This document shows, in pieces, positions 26,513 to 34,558 of a stretch of 64,000 nt of DNA. A program made the position numbers and the translations under genes. The stretch comes from Desulforhabdus amnigena (GTDB lineage Bacteria; Desulfobacterota; Syntrophobacteria; Syntrophobacterales; Syntrophobacteraceae). The stretch covers positions 3,375,001-3,439,000 of the forward strand of contig NZ_BSDR01000001.1 in the NCBI RefSeq assembly GCF_027925305.1. Reading direction: 5' to 3'. Every line of letters begins with the position of its first letter. The stretch's first letter is position 1. The notes beneath the pieces are model-generated. The model was not told the DNA's origin. It did not search any database and worked only from the letters and a program-made list of their open reading frames with translations.

Positions 26513-27142
26513 ATGGTGGCAATACCCGTTTTTCGCGACCGGGTGGCGCCGGTGCTCAACTGGTCTACGAGAGTCTTGATTGTTCCTGACGAGGTTCCTG
26601 AGATTTCGCAGGGAGAGGAAATCGCATTCTCTGAGGGGTCAGGTTTTGAGCTCTTGCGGTGCCTGCAGGAAAGGGGGGTCCATACCGTCATATGCGGTGC
26701 TTTGAGCCGTGACCTCCTTTGTTATGGAACAAACCTGGGGTTGAAGATCATTTGTGGAGTATCGGGCCCCATTCCGGAAGTCCTTTGTGCCTATAAGGGG
26801 CACGATTTGGATGCACCCCGTTTCTGGCTGCCGGGGTGCCGCGGTCAGCGCCAGTATCGGGGCGGCTGCCTGAAGGAGGGACTGTTTGAAGCAGCGGATG
26901 AAAGGAGTCAAAAAATGCCTGGACGAAAAGGGCCGGGTGGAAGATGTGAAGGCCAGGGCCGTGGGCGCCGGGAGGGAGGGCGTTACGGTATGGAACGAAA
27001 TATTCAAGGAGGGGGAAAAAATTTCGATATCCAGGATTTCTGCATTTGTCCCAAGTGCGGTACTGAGGTTCTGCATCAGCGTGGGATTCCCTGCACTCAG
27101 ATCCGTTGTCCCGAATGTGATCAGCCGATGGTGAGAAAGTAA
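26513..27142 (+). CDS. NifX/NifB-type cofactor-binding domain protein with C-terminal zinc ribbon
   Basis: 209 residues from the ATG at 26513 (AGGGGA upstream; the frame opens earlier without support). Residues 1-~110 are a dinitrogenase iron-molybdenum-cofactor-type domain: MVAIPVFRDRVAPVLNWSTRVL, then VHTVICGALSRDLLCYGTNLGLKII. The middle is basic and Gly-rich. The C-terminus has two CxxC pairs and further cysteines (CICPKCGTEVLH, IRCPECDQPM), a zinc-ribbon or rubredoxin-like knuckle. First gene behind a sigma-54 promoter, followed by two MinD-like ATPases. In ORP-type clusters such proteins are thought to carry metal-sulfur cofactors. Confidence 0.8.
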   Translation: MVAIPVFRDRVAPVLNWSTRVLIVPDEVPEISQGEEIAFSEGSGFELLRCLQERGVHTVICGALSRDLLCYGTNLGLKIICGVSGPIPEVLCAYKGHDLDAPRFWLPGCRGQRQYRGGCLKEGLFEAADERSQKMPGRKGPGGRCEGQGRGRREGGRYGMERNIQGGGKNFDIQDFCICPKCGTEVLHQRGIPCTQIRCPECDQPMVRK

Positions 27143-27167
27143 GCTTGTCAGATAAGGAGAATTTGTA

Positions 27168-28007
27168 ATGATCATCAGTATTGCCAGCGGGAAAGGGGGG
27201 ACTGGTAAAACGACTCTAGCCGCCAATCTTGCAGTTGCTCTGGCCGATAGGAACGTTCAACTGCTGGACTGTGATGTGGAAGAGCCGAACGACCATCTCT
27301 TCCTGAAGCCGACTATTACGAGGCAGACGGAAATTTATGCTGAAGTTCCCGAAATCGATGCGAAACTTTGTACCTATTGCGGAAAATGCCAGGAAATTTG
27401 CCAGTTCAATGCCATTGCCATTCTGCCTGAAGTGGCCTTGACGTTTCAGGAACTCTGCCACAGTTGCGGGGGATGTTTTATGGTTTGCCCCGAAAATGCG
27501 GTGCTTTCCAGAAAGCGTCTCCTGGGGACGGTGGAAGAGGGATCGCGTGGTCCCCTGCGTTTCATTCAAGGGCGTCTTCGAGTGGGAGAAGCCATGGCGC
27601 CTCCCCTCATTCACAGGGTCCGGGAAGCCGCCACTGGCAACGGTATCACCATCGTGGATGCGCCTCCGGGAACTTCGTGCCCCGTCATAGCCTCTTTGAG
27701 GGGGAGTGATTTTGTGATCCTTGTAACGGAGCCGACCCCTTTCGGGCTGAATGACCTGAAACTGGCTGTGGGTGCTGTCCGCATCCTCGGAATTCCCATG
27801 GGGATTGTGGTCAACCGTTCCGACCTTGGGGATGATCGCGTTCGCGAGTTCGCCCGGGAGGAAAAGATCCCCATCCTCATGGAAATCCCCTTCGATCGTC
27901 GCGTGGCCGAATCCTATGCACGGGGAGATATCCTGGTGGAAGCCCTTCCTGACTGGCGCCAAAAGATGCTGGACCTCTTTGACGCCGTCTGTGATGCACG
28001 TAAATGA
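27168..28007 (+). CDS. MinD-like P-loop ATPase with inserted 2x[4Fe-4S] ferredoxin domain
   Basis: 279 residues. The deviant Walker A SGKGGTGKTT lies at residues 7-16. Two CxxCxxCxxxC motifs follow at 68-78 (CTYCGKCQEIC) and 97-107 (CHSCGGCFMVC), an inserted bacterial ferredoxin. The switch region is VDAPPGTSCPVIASL. This architecture matches the Orp3/Orp4-type ATPases of the Desulfovibrio ORP complex. It probably couples nucleotide hydrolysis to iron-sulfur or metal-cluster transfer. ATG at 27168 with AAGGAG; its stop overlaps the next, homologous gene. Confidence 0.9.
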   Translation: MIISIASGKGGTGKTTLAANLAVALADRNVQLLDCDVEEPNDHLFLKPTITRQTEIYAEVPEIDAKLCTYCGKCQEICQFNAIAILPEVALTFQELCHSCGGCFMVCPENAVLSRKRLLGTVEEGSRGPLRFIQGRLRVGEAMAPPLIHRVREAATGNGITIVDAPPGTSCPVIASLRGSDFVILVTEPTPFGLNDLKLAVGAVRILGIPMGIVVNRSDLGDDRVREFAREEKIPILMEIPFDRRVAESYARGDILVEALPDWRQKMLDLFDAVCDARK

Positions 28008-28927
28008 TTGACTCCATGGCCTCAACAATAGAGAAGAAAAAAATGCATGAACTCGTAATCATCAGTGGAAAAGGCGGAACGGGAAAAACCAGCATTGTGG
28101 GAGCCTTTGCGGCTCTGGCCGAAAAAAAGGTTCTGTGCGATGCGGATGTGGATGCTGCAGACCTGCATCTCCTGCTCACTCCCACCATCATAGAGCGGCA
28201 TGACTTCAGGGCCGGCCACAAGGCCTCCATCGATCCGGATCGTTGCATCCAGTGCGGCGACTGCCGGGAAAGGTGCCGCTTCGACGCGATTTCCCCTTCT
28301 TTTGTCGTGGATCAGCTCCAGTGCGAAGGGTGCGGGGTCTGTTATTATTTTTGCCCTGCGGGGGCTGTTGATTTTCCCGAGAGCCTCTGCGGAGAGTGGT
28401 ATTTTTCCAAGACCCGCTTCGGCCCCATGGTGCATGCCCGACTGGGGATCGCGGAAGAAAATTCCGGCAAACTGGTATCGCTCGTTCGAAAGGAAGCGCG
28501 GCAGATCGCGGAAAAGGATCATCTGGATTGGATCCTCACGGATGGGCCTCCAGGCATCGGATGTCCTGTCATCGCCTCCATCGGCGGAGCTTCAGCGGTG
28601 CTCATCGTCTCCGAACCCACTGTTTCCGGCTTGCATGACCTCAACCGGGTGGCAGAATTGGCCAGACATTTCAAGGTACCTGTCCTGGTTTGCGTGAACA
28701 AGGCTGATCTCCATTGGGAAGGAGCGCATGAGATTGCCGAGCACTGTCGTGCCAGGGGCTATGAATTTATGGGGTATCTGCCTTTTGATTCCGATTTTAC
28801 GCGAGCCCAAGTTGAAGGTAAGACGATTATAGAATATAATGATGGGCCTGCTAAGGACGCAGTGATGGAGCTCTGGCAAAAGGTCTCACAGGCGGTGGAG
28901 AAATCCGGTGTGGGGCCTGAAGGATAA
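28004..28927 (+). CDS. MinD-like P-loop ATPase with ferredoxin insert (paralogue)
   Basis: 307 residues if it begins at the ATG overlapping the previous stop (ATGA); an internal ATG at 28043, just before the conserved HELVIISGKGGTGKTS, would shorten it by 13. Two cluster motifs are present: CIQCGDCRERC and CEGCGVCYYFC. The switch motif is TDGPPGIGCPVIASIGGA. Only part of the sequence matches its neighbour, so the two may act as a heterodimer, as proposed for paired MinD/Orp ATPases. Confidence 0.9.
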   Translation: MIDSMASTIEKKKMHELVIISGKGGTGKTSIVGAFAALAEKKVLCDADVDAADLHLLLTPTIIERHDFRAGHKASIDPDRCIQCGDCRERCRFDAISPSFVVDQLQCEGCGVCYYFCPAGAVDFPESLCGEWYFSKTRFGPMVHARLGIAEENSGKLVSLVRKEARQIAEKDHLDWILTDGPPGIGCPVIASIGGASAVLIVSEPTVSGLHDLNRVAELARHFKVPVLVCVNKADLHWEGAHEIAEHCRARGYEFMGYLPFDSDFTRAQVEGKTIIEYNDGPAKDAVMELWQKVSQAVEKSGVGPEG

Positions 28928-28945
28928 CGCAAACCTTTCGACCCG

Positions 28946-30316
28946 ATGGGTCAAGACGGTGACGGAGTGGCAAAACGGCCTGATCTCTCTCCACAAACTC
29001 GAATCATTTTGGACAGCATTGCCGACGGGGTTTTCACCGTGGATTTGGAATGGCGTGTCACTTTCTTCAACCGTGCGGCGGAAGAGATCACGGGAATTCC
29101 GGCCGCCGAAGCCATCGGTCGTCCCTGTTGCGAGGTTTTCCGGGCCAACGTGTGTGAGTCCATGTGCGTTTTGAAATACACTTTCGACACCGGAAAACCC
29201 ATCGTCAACCAGCCTGTTTCGATTTTAAGAGCGGACGGCACGGAAATTCCCATCAGTGTGAGCACCGCTCTTCTCAAGGATGAATCGGACCAGGTCTTCG
29301 GAGGCGTGGAGACGTTCCGCGATCTCAGCCTTGTGGATACCCTGCGGCGGGAGCTCGACCGCCGTTACCGCTTTCACGACATCATTTCGCGTTCCCCCCT
29401 CATGAGAAAGATCTTTTCCATTCTCCCGGATGTTGCTCAAAGTGAAAGTTCTGTCCTTATCCAGGGCGAGAGCGGAACCGGAAAGGAGCTGCTGAGCCGC
29501 GCCATTCACGACCTGAGTCCCCGCGCCAAGGGTCCTTTTGTGGCTCTCAACTGTGGAGCGCTTCCCGATACGCTGCTGGAATCCGAGCTTTTCGGACACG
29601 TGGCCGGGGCTTTTACGGACGCCAAGCGAAACCGCCTGGGGCGCTTTGCCATGGCGGAGGAAGGGACTCTTTTTCTGGACGAAATCGGGGACATCTCCCC
29701 TGCTCTCCAGGTGCGCCTTCTAAGGGTGCTCGAAGAGCGATGCTATGAACCCCTGGGATCTTCCAAAAGTGTTCAAACCAATGTGAGGATCATCACCGCT
29801 TCCAACAAGGACCTTGCGCAACTGGTGGAAAAGGGGGAATTCCGCAAGGACCTCTATTACCGGGTCAATGTAGTCAAATTGGAACTGCCGCCCCTTGCCC
29901 GGCGCAAGGAAGACATTCCGCTTCTTGCAGAGCATTTTATCGATCGGCTGAACAAGTTGAGGAACAAGAAGATTCTAGGGCTGAGCCATGATACGTTGGC
30001 ACTTTTCATGAATCATGATTGGCCGGGCAATATTCGCGAACTGGAAAACGCCATTGAATATGCTTTCATCCTCTGCCGTGAAGGCTTGATTCTGCCGGAG
30101 CACCTTCCCGAGCAGCTTCGAAAGGAGAATGCCGGAGTTGCCGTCCCGCAGGGACTGACTCTTCAAGACATTGAAAAGCGGGCTATTTTTGAGGCATTGG
30201 AGCGCAACCGCTGGCGCCGTTTGGCTACGGCCAGAGAACTCGGCATCGATAAAAATACCCTGCGAAGAAAAATCAACCGGCATAAGCTGGTGGTCCCCTC
30301 TTCCTCCCCGGATTAG
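28946..30316 (+). CDS. PAS-domain sigma-54-dependent transcriptional activator (ORP-cluster regulator)
   Basis: 456 residues. An N-terminal PAS domain (about 18-130) carries an unusual cysteine group, C61, C62, C70, C74 (CC-x7-C-x3-C). The AAA+ domain has Walker [25 protein letters not shown], a sigma-54-contact loop reading GAFTDA instead of GAFTGA, and Walker B TLFLDEIGD. A Fis-type helix-turn-helix ends the protein (ATARELGIDKNTLRRKI). Known ORP clusters also encode such an activator. It likely drives the -24/-12 promoters nearby. No strong Shine-Dalgarno before the ATG, so the exact start is open. Confidence 0.9.
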   Translation: MGQDGDGVAKRPDLSPQTRIILDSIADGVFTVDLEWRVTFFNRAAEEITGIPAAEAIGRPCCEVFRANVCESMCVLKYTFDTGKPIVNQPVSILRADGTEIPISVSTALLKDESDQVFGGVETFRDLSLVDTLRRELDRRYRFHDIISRSPLMRKIFSILPDVAQSESSVLIQGESGTGKELLSRAIHDLSPRAKGPFVALNCGALPDTLLESELFGHVAGAFTDAKRNRLGRFAMAEEGTLFLDEIGDISPALQVRLLRVLEERCYEPLGSSKSVQTNVRIITASNKDLAQLVEKGEFRKDLYYRVNVVKLELPPLARRKEDIPLLAEHFIDRLNKLRNKKILGLSHDTLALFMNHDWPGNIRELENAIEYAFILCREGLILPEHLPEQLRKENAGVAVPQGLTLQDIEKRAIFEALERNRWRRLATARELGIDKNTLRRKINRHKLVVPSSSPD

Positions 30317-30336
30317 AACCTATCCGAAAGCCTTCC
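30315..30336. repeat. Fragment of repeat family C
   Basis: AGAACCTATCCGAAAGCC and the following TTCC match the terminal part of family C (54176-54290 and 58818-58914). It directly overlaps the stop region of the activator gene and is only the end of an element. Confidence 0.45.
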
Positions 30337-30409
30337 TCTTTGCCCGGCGTATCTTCAATCATGTACAGTAAATATGTCGAGCCTCTCGAGGAGGCGAAAG
30401 GAAAAGAGC

Positions 30410-31558
30410 ATGCCGTCAACAACCGACGAAATTCTTGCACCGAACGAAAACGCTTCAGAGTCAGCAAAACCTCTGAGACAGGGGATTGAGGATCTTATGA
30501 ATGATGTCAATTTCTATAAATTCATCATCCAAAGCTTGCCCCTGGGGGTCGTTGTCATGGATTCACAGTTGAGGATTATCGGGTTCAATCCATCTGCAGA
30601 GAAAATTACGGGATATAAGGCGGCGCAGGTTATCGGCAGGCACTGCGGAGAAGTCCTCAGAGGGGGGATGTGCGGGAAGAACTGCCCCCTCAAACCGGTC
30701 ATGGCCCAGGTCAAATCCTTTGTCCAGGTAGAAACCACCATCATGAACAAGAGGGATGAGATCGTGCCCGTGAGGATCAGCACGGCGGGGCTGTTCGACG
30801 AGCAAAGCCATCTCCTTGGCGCTGTCGAGGCCCTGGCCGACATATCGCATCTTAAAATCCTGGAACGGCAGAAAGCGAATTTGATCTCCATGTTTGCACA
30901 CGACATGCGTTCTTCCGTCACGGGCATTCATGGTTTGGGACTTCGCCTCCTCAGGAAAGTGGATGGCATGGATCCGGAAAAGCAACAGAAATACCTGGAA
31001 GTGATCAGCAAGGAAGCCTCCAAGCTGGAATCCCTCGTGGATGATTTTCTCGAGTTTTCCCGCATTGAAGCGGGAGGCCTGAAATTGAACTTCACTGCGA
31101 CATCGCCGGATAAGGAATTGATGGAACTCTACGAACTCTATCAGACCAGGGCGTCCGAGGCCGGATTACACCTCAAGCTGCAGATGGATGAAGTTTTGCC
31201 GGTGATCGAAGCGGACCCCAACCGTTTACGCAGGGTATTCACCAACCTTCTGGACAACGCCATAAAATTTTCAAAGGAAAATGGAACCATCACCATCCAG
31301 GCGGAGGAAAGGGAGCAGGAGTTGGTGGTGAGGATCATCGATGAAGGGGTCGGTATTGAACCGGAAGACCTTCCGCACATTTTCGATCTGTTTCATCGCG
31401 GACACGCCATGGAAAAAAGAGAGGGATTCGGCCTGGGGCTGGCTACGGTCAAGGCCATTGTGGAAGGACATGGTGGGCGTATTTCTGTCACCAGTGAGCT
31501 GGGAAAGGGGTCTGTCTTTACGGTATTCCTGCCCATACGAAGGGCTTCTGAAAAGTAA
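30410..31558 (+). CDS. PAS-domain sensor histidine kinase
   Basis: 382 residues from the ATG at 30410 (AGGAAAAGAGC upstream; another in-frame ATG lies at 30374). A PAS domain contains C79, C88 and C92, with the same C-x8-C-x3-C spacing as C61/C70/C74 in the adjacent activator. The dimerisation/phosphoacceptor helix has His164 in MFAHDMRSS. The catalytic domain shows N (LLDNAIKFS), G1 (DEGVGIEPEDLPHIF) and G2 (GFGLGLATV) boxes. No membrane segment is present, so it is a cytoplasmic sensor. No receiver-domain partner lies beside it. Confidence 0.9.
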   Translation: MPSTTDEILAPNENASESAKPLRQGIEDLMNDVNFYKFIIQSLPLGVVVMDSQLRIIGFNPSAEKITGYKAAQVIGRHCGEVLRGGMCGKNCPLKPVMAQVKSFVQVETTIMNKRDEIVPVRISTAGLFDEQSHLLGAVEALADISHLKILERQKANLISMFAHDMRSSVTGIHGLGLRLLRKVDGMDPEKQQKYLEVISKEASKLESLVDDFLEFSRIEAGGLKLNFTATSPDKELMELYELYQTRASEAGLHLKLQMDEVLPVIEADPNRLRRVFTNLLDNAIKFSKENGTITIQAEEREQELVVRIIDEGVGIEPEDLPHIFDLFHRGHAMEKREGFGLGLATVKAIVEGHGGRISVTSELGKGSVFTVFLPIRRASEK

Positions 31559-31947
31559 AAGAAGGAGAACGAGCGTCAATTTTTGGTTGGTTCCTGACCT
31601 CTTCGAGTTTCCCTCTCGAGGAAACATTCCGCACCCATCTTTGAATAAAATAGATTCATTCTGCACTTGGCCGGAGCGGCTGTCACTTTTCCTGAAGCTT
31701 TGGATTTTATTTTTTAACATCATTTTCATATAGTTATCACGGTATCACTCCCCTGGCATTCCCTTTGCTGTAAATTCATAGAGTTCGTCGGCCGGTTTCT
31801 CTCAAGGCTCCCCTGTCTTTCACCGGCTGTTCAGGCAGAGGGAGCCAAAATCTCTTTCATGTGAATCGTCCACGCACGGAAAGTGAAAGAAACTGGAGCA
31901 ATAGCGGAATCATCCGCGGAAAAGGCCGTGAAAGGCCAAGGAGGTGA
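31559..31947. other. Regulatory intergenic region
   Basis: No gene seen. AT-rich, with a sigma-54 promoter near its middle (31754-31769) and a ~180-base untranslated leader before the NifX-like gene. The long minus-strand frame crossing this region has low-complexity Ala/Ser/Thr/His content and is a shadow. Confidence 0.5.
31754..31769 (+). promoter_or_regulatory. Sigma-54 (-24/-12) promoter
   Basis: TGGCATTCCCTTTGCT fits TGGCAY-N5-TTGC with the correct ten-base GG to GC spacing. The next gene downstream encodes a NifX-like protein of the same ORP-type region. Confidence 0.75.
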
Positions 31948-32418
31948 ATGAAAATGAAGATAGCGATATCGAGCTTTATGCCGGACATCAATAGTGATAT
32001 CGATCCTCGCTTTGGAAGATGTCAGTATTTCGTTATCTGTGATTCGGATACTGAACATTTTGAAACGGTGGAAAACCCCCATTGCGGCGCTGCTGGGGGG
32101 GCGGGGGTGGCAACAGCTCAGTTTGTGGCAAGCAAAGGTGTGAAAGCCGTCATCACCGGAAGCGTCGGTCCCAACGCTTTCGGGGTCTTGTCCGCTGCCG
32201 GGATTCAGATGTATGGCGGGGCTACCGGCAAAGTTCGCGATGCCCTTGAAGCCTTCAGAGCAGGGAGGCTCCAGGCGCTTCAGCAACCCCAAATGGCCGG
32301 AGGTATGGGCATGGGGCGTGGAAGAGGTGCGGGCATGGGCCGCGGAGGAGGTGGAGGCCGTGGTATGGGCCGAGGCATGGGAGGTGGCCGCGGCATGGGC
32401 GGTGGTGGACGCCGTTGA
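31948..32418 (+). CDS. NifX-type cofactor-binding protein with Gly/Met/Arg-rich tail
   Basis: 156 residues. The first ~110 form a dinitrogenase-cofactor domain: MKIAISSFMPDINSDIDPRFGRCQYFVI, then VKAVITGSVGPNAFGVLSAAGIQMY. The DPRFGRC and TGxxGPNAF blocks are those of ORP and MTH1175-like proteins. The last ~38 residues are a repetitive GMGRG/GRGMGGG tail of unknown purpose, perhaps for RNA, metal or partner binding. The start follows AAGGAGGTGA; an ATG two codons later is equally possible. It sits behind its own sigma-54 promoter. Confidence 0.88.
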   Translation: MKMKIAISSFMPDINSDIDPRFGRCQYFVICDSDTEHFETVENPHCGAAGGAGVATAQFVASKGVKAVITGSVGPNAFGVLSAAGIQMYGGATGKVRDALEAFRAGRLQALQQPQMAGGMGMGRGRGAGMGRGGGGGRGMGRGMGGGRGMGGGGRR

Positions 32419-32433
32419 GGGAAGACTTGAGTC

Positions 32434-32486
32434 CCGCCCGGCTGTCTGAAAACCCCGCGCGGGGCTGAGAAATGCCGGGCGGATTT
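32434..32486 (+). terminator. Nested hairpin after the NifX-tail gene
   Basis: CCGCCCGGC (32434-32442) pairs with GCCGGGCGG (32474-32482), enclosing a second hairpin CCCCGCGCGGGG. ATTTTC follows. It starts 15 bases after the stop codon and probably ends or attenuates the transcript before the radical SAM gene. Confidence 0.55.
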
Positions 32487-32571
32487 TCTCGGAGAGATTT
32501 CTGAAATCGTTCCTGCCCTCTTCCTGCAGCCGAACCTTCATCCAAACTTTTAAAAGAGAGTTACGGAGCTC

Positions 32572-33525
32572 ATGATTGCATTTGGACCGGTCCCCTCCAG
32601 GCGTTTGGGCCAGAGCTTGGGCATCAACAATATCCCGCCCAAGGTGTGCAGCTATTCTTGTGTTTATTGTCAATTGGGTTCCGCTGGCAGAATGAGCGTG
32701 GATCCATCCGTCTTCTACCCTCCGGAAGAGATCTTCGAAGAGGTGAAAAGGCAGCTGGAGAAAGTTCGGCCGACATCCGAACCCATCGATTATCTGACTT
32801 TTGTTTCCGATGGGGAACCCACTCTGGACAGGGGCCTTTCCCGAGCCATTGAATTGCTGAAACCTTTGGGAATCAAAATAGCGGTCATCAGCAATGCATC
32901 GCTTTTATGGCGGCCCGAGGTAAGGGATGCGCTTTCGAGAGCGGAGTGGGTTTCACTGAAACTCGATGCTGCCGAGGAGGTTGTATGGCGCCGAATCAAC
33001 CGGCCTTATGGAAAACTTCGCCTCGCGTCCGTAATGGATGGAATGCTCGAATTCGCGGCAAACTACCGGGGGAAGCTGGTGACCGAAACCATGCTGGTCC
33101 GCGGTGTCAATGACGGCAGGGAGCAGGTGGAGGGGATGGGGGAGTTCCTGAGGCGGTTGAATCCTTTCACCGCGTACCTGTCGATCCCGACAAGGCCCCC
33201 CGCAGAAGAATGGGTAGGCCGGCCCGATGAGGCAACGCTCCATAACGCCTATCAAATCCTGAAGCGGCATATCCCCAGGGTGGAATGCTTGATGGGTTAC
33301 GAGGGGAACGCTTTTGCTCATACGGGCAATGTCCAGGAAGACCTTTTGAACATCACTTCAGTGCATCCCATGCGGGAAGATGCCGTGACGGAGATGTTGC
33401 GAAAAGCCAAGGCGGATTGGACGGTGGTTCAAAATTTGTTGAATCGGGGCCTGATCCTGGAAATGGAGCATGAGGGCAGGCGGTTTTTCATGAGGCGGTT
33501 CCATTCCTCATCTTTATCCAATTGA
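32572..33525 (+). CDS. Radical SAM protein
   Basis: 317 residues. The radical SAM cluster motif is CSYSCVYC (CxxxCxxC) near residue 27, in the family that begins FGPVPSRRLGxSLGIN, common in anaerobes beside NifX-type genes. FVSDGEPTLD is the SAM-binding strand. A C-terminal domain with a winged-helix look (DAVTEMLRKAKADWTVVQNLLNRGLI) follows. The reaction is unknown. Position inside the ORP-type region suggests a role in cofactor maturation, which is inference. ATG at 32572 with ACGGAG. Confidence 0.88.
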   Translation: MIAFGPVPSRRLGQSLGINNIPPKVCSYSCVYCQLGSAGRMSVDPSVFYPPEEIFEEVKRQLEKVRPTSEPIDYLTFVSDGEPTLDRGLSRAIELLKPLGIKIAVISNASLLWRPEVRDALSRAEWVSLKLDAAEEVVWRRINRPYGKLRLASVMDGMLEFAANYRGKLVTETMLVRGVNDGREQVEGMGEFLRRLNPFTAYLSIPTRPPAEEWVGRPDEATLHNAYQILKRHIPRVECLMGYEGNAFAHTGNVQEDLLNITSVHPMREDAVTEMLRKAKADWTVVQNLLNRGLILEMEHEGRRFFMRRFHSSSLSN

Positions 33526-33548
33526 AATTACTTCGATATTGTTATATT

Positions 33549-33752
33549 AACCACGGAGGCGCGGAGAACACAAAGATTTTATCTGAAAAAAGGCTCATAG
33601 CTCATGGCTCATGATAACATCGCTTTTCAAGAGCGTTTCCCGCTTTCCATATTGGCTTGCATCTCTTTGCCTTTTTCATTTTTCGTTGTGACCGTTCCGG
33701 TCATGGGAGTTCATTTGAAAGTCTTTCTCTGTGCCCTCCGTGTCTCCGTGGT
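33549..33752. repeat. Intergenic repeat family A, copy 3, split by a family B copy
   Basis: The left arm ACCACGGAGGCGCGGAGAAC (from 33550) and the right arm CCCTCCGTGTCTCCGTGGT (ending 33752) are the inverted ends of family A, but ~130 bases of family B lie between them. This is the main content of the 346-base gap between the radical SAM gene and cobO. It looks like insertion of one element into another. Confidence 0.7.
33584..33713 (+). repeat. Intergenic repeat family B, copy 1 (inside family A)
   Basis: Reverse complement of the copies at 37498, 44018 and 44149. It has the CATGAGC-type short repeats (GGCTCATAGCTCATGGCTCATGA), AAGAGCGTTTCCCGC, and ends with the dyad TGACCGTTCCGGTCA followed by TGGGAGTT. 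It is flanked on both sides by family A arms. Confidence 0.75.
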
Positions 33753-33871
33753 TTACATGAAATCCAACAATGTCAAGTTGCGATTCAAAGAAATTGCCAT
33801 ATGCATGGCAAATTCTCTGCTCCCGGCATGGGCATCCTCGTGAACAGCTCATTTCTTTTCCGGATTTTTCA

Positions 33872-34414
33872 TCAGCATTCAATGCCTTTTCTGGCGATGA
33901 TCCCCTTTTGATAATAATGCTTGATTTCCCGCATTTCAGTAACCAGGTCCGCTTTTTCTATGAGCTCCTGGGGACAGTATCTACCGGTCAGAACGAGTTC
34001 CACTTTTTCAGGCTTTTGGGACATGAAAGAGAGCAGCTCCTCTGTTTTTAGAAGCTTGAAGTAAATTGCCACGCACACTTCATCCAGAATCACTAGGCTG
34101 TATTCTCCACTCAGCATGGCTTCCCTCGCTGCCTTCAAACCTTCCTGTGCAGCCTCCAGATCCCGGACGTCAGGCGGGTGTTTTTGAAGCACAAAGGCAT
34201 CGTCCCCGCACTGCCGAAGGGTGATCCAGCGGTTCAGGCATTGGACACTCCGCAGTTCGCTGTATGGATAGTTTTGCATGAAGCGAATCCCGAAGGTCTT
34301 CAGCCCGTTCCCCGCCGCCCGGAGTGCCAGCCCCAGGGCAGCCGTGGTTTTACCCTTGCCGTTGCCCGTATAAATGTGGATGTAGCCTTTCTTGAGTTCG
34401 ATATTTGCATTCAT
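33872..34414 (-). CDS. cobO: Cob(I)yrinic acid a,c-diamide adenosyltransferase
   Basis: 180 residues, a BtuR/CobO/CobP-type corrinoid adenosyltransferase that transfers the 5'-deoxyadenosyl group of ATP to reduced cobalt corrinoids. The N-terminal P-loop is YTGNGKGKTTAALGLALRA. The family motif LVILDEVCVAIYFKLL and the VELVLTGRYCPQELIEKADLVTEMREIKHYY block are clear. Full length for the family. ATG at 34414 with GGATGA. It stands alone between repeats, in a window that also encodes a corrinoid-type importer and CobN-like chelatase. Confidence 0.92.
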   Translation of the reverse strand: MNANIELKKGYIHIYTGNGKGKTTAALGLALRAAGNGLKTFGIRFMQNYPYSELRSVQCLNRWITLRQCGDDAFVLQKHPPDVRDLEAAQEGLKAAREAMLSGEYSLVILDEVCVAIYFKLLKTEELLSFMSQKPEKVELVLTGRYCPQELIEKADLVTEMREIKHYYQKGIIARKGIEC

Positions 34415-34440
34415 GATGTGTCATCCGTAATTGGCGTTGT

Positions 34441-34506
34441 ATGAAAAAGGGCTCATGGTTTATGGCTCATGATAACATCGTATTTCAAGGGCGCTTCCCG
34501 CTCAAC
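34441..34506 (+). repeat. Partial family B repeat, copy 5
   Basis: Contains the CATGAGC-like tandem units (GGCTCATGGTTTATGGCTCATGA) and the GGGCGCTTCCCGCT segment of family B, then diverges. Only the half carrying the short tandem repeats remains. Confidence 0.6.
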
Positions 34507-34558
34507 ACAAGGAAGCCTTTGTAAGGACTATCCGAAAAAAGGGATCCGGTTTCGGGCA

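Noticed and set aside
31831-32673. 280-codon open frame on the minus strand
   Set aside because: Rich in Ala, Thr, Ser and His from the repeat-like GC-rich tail of the NifX gene on the other strand; no domain, no ribosome binding site, and it covers a sigma-54 promoter.
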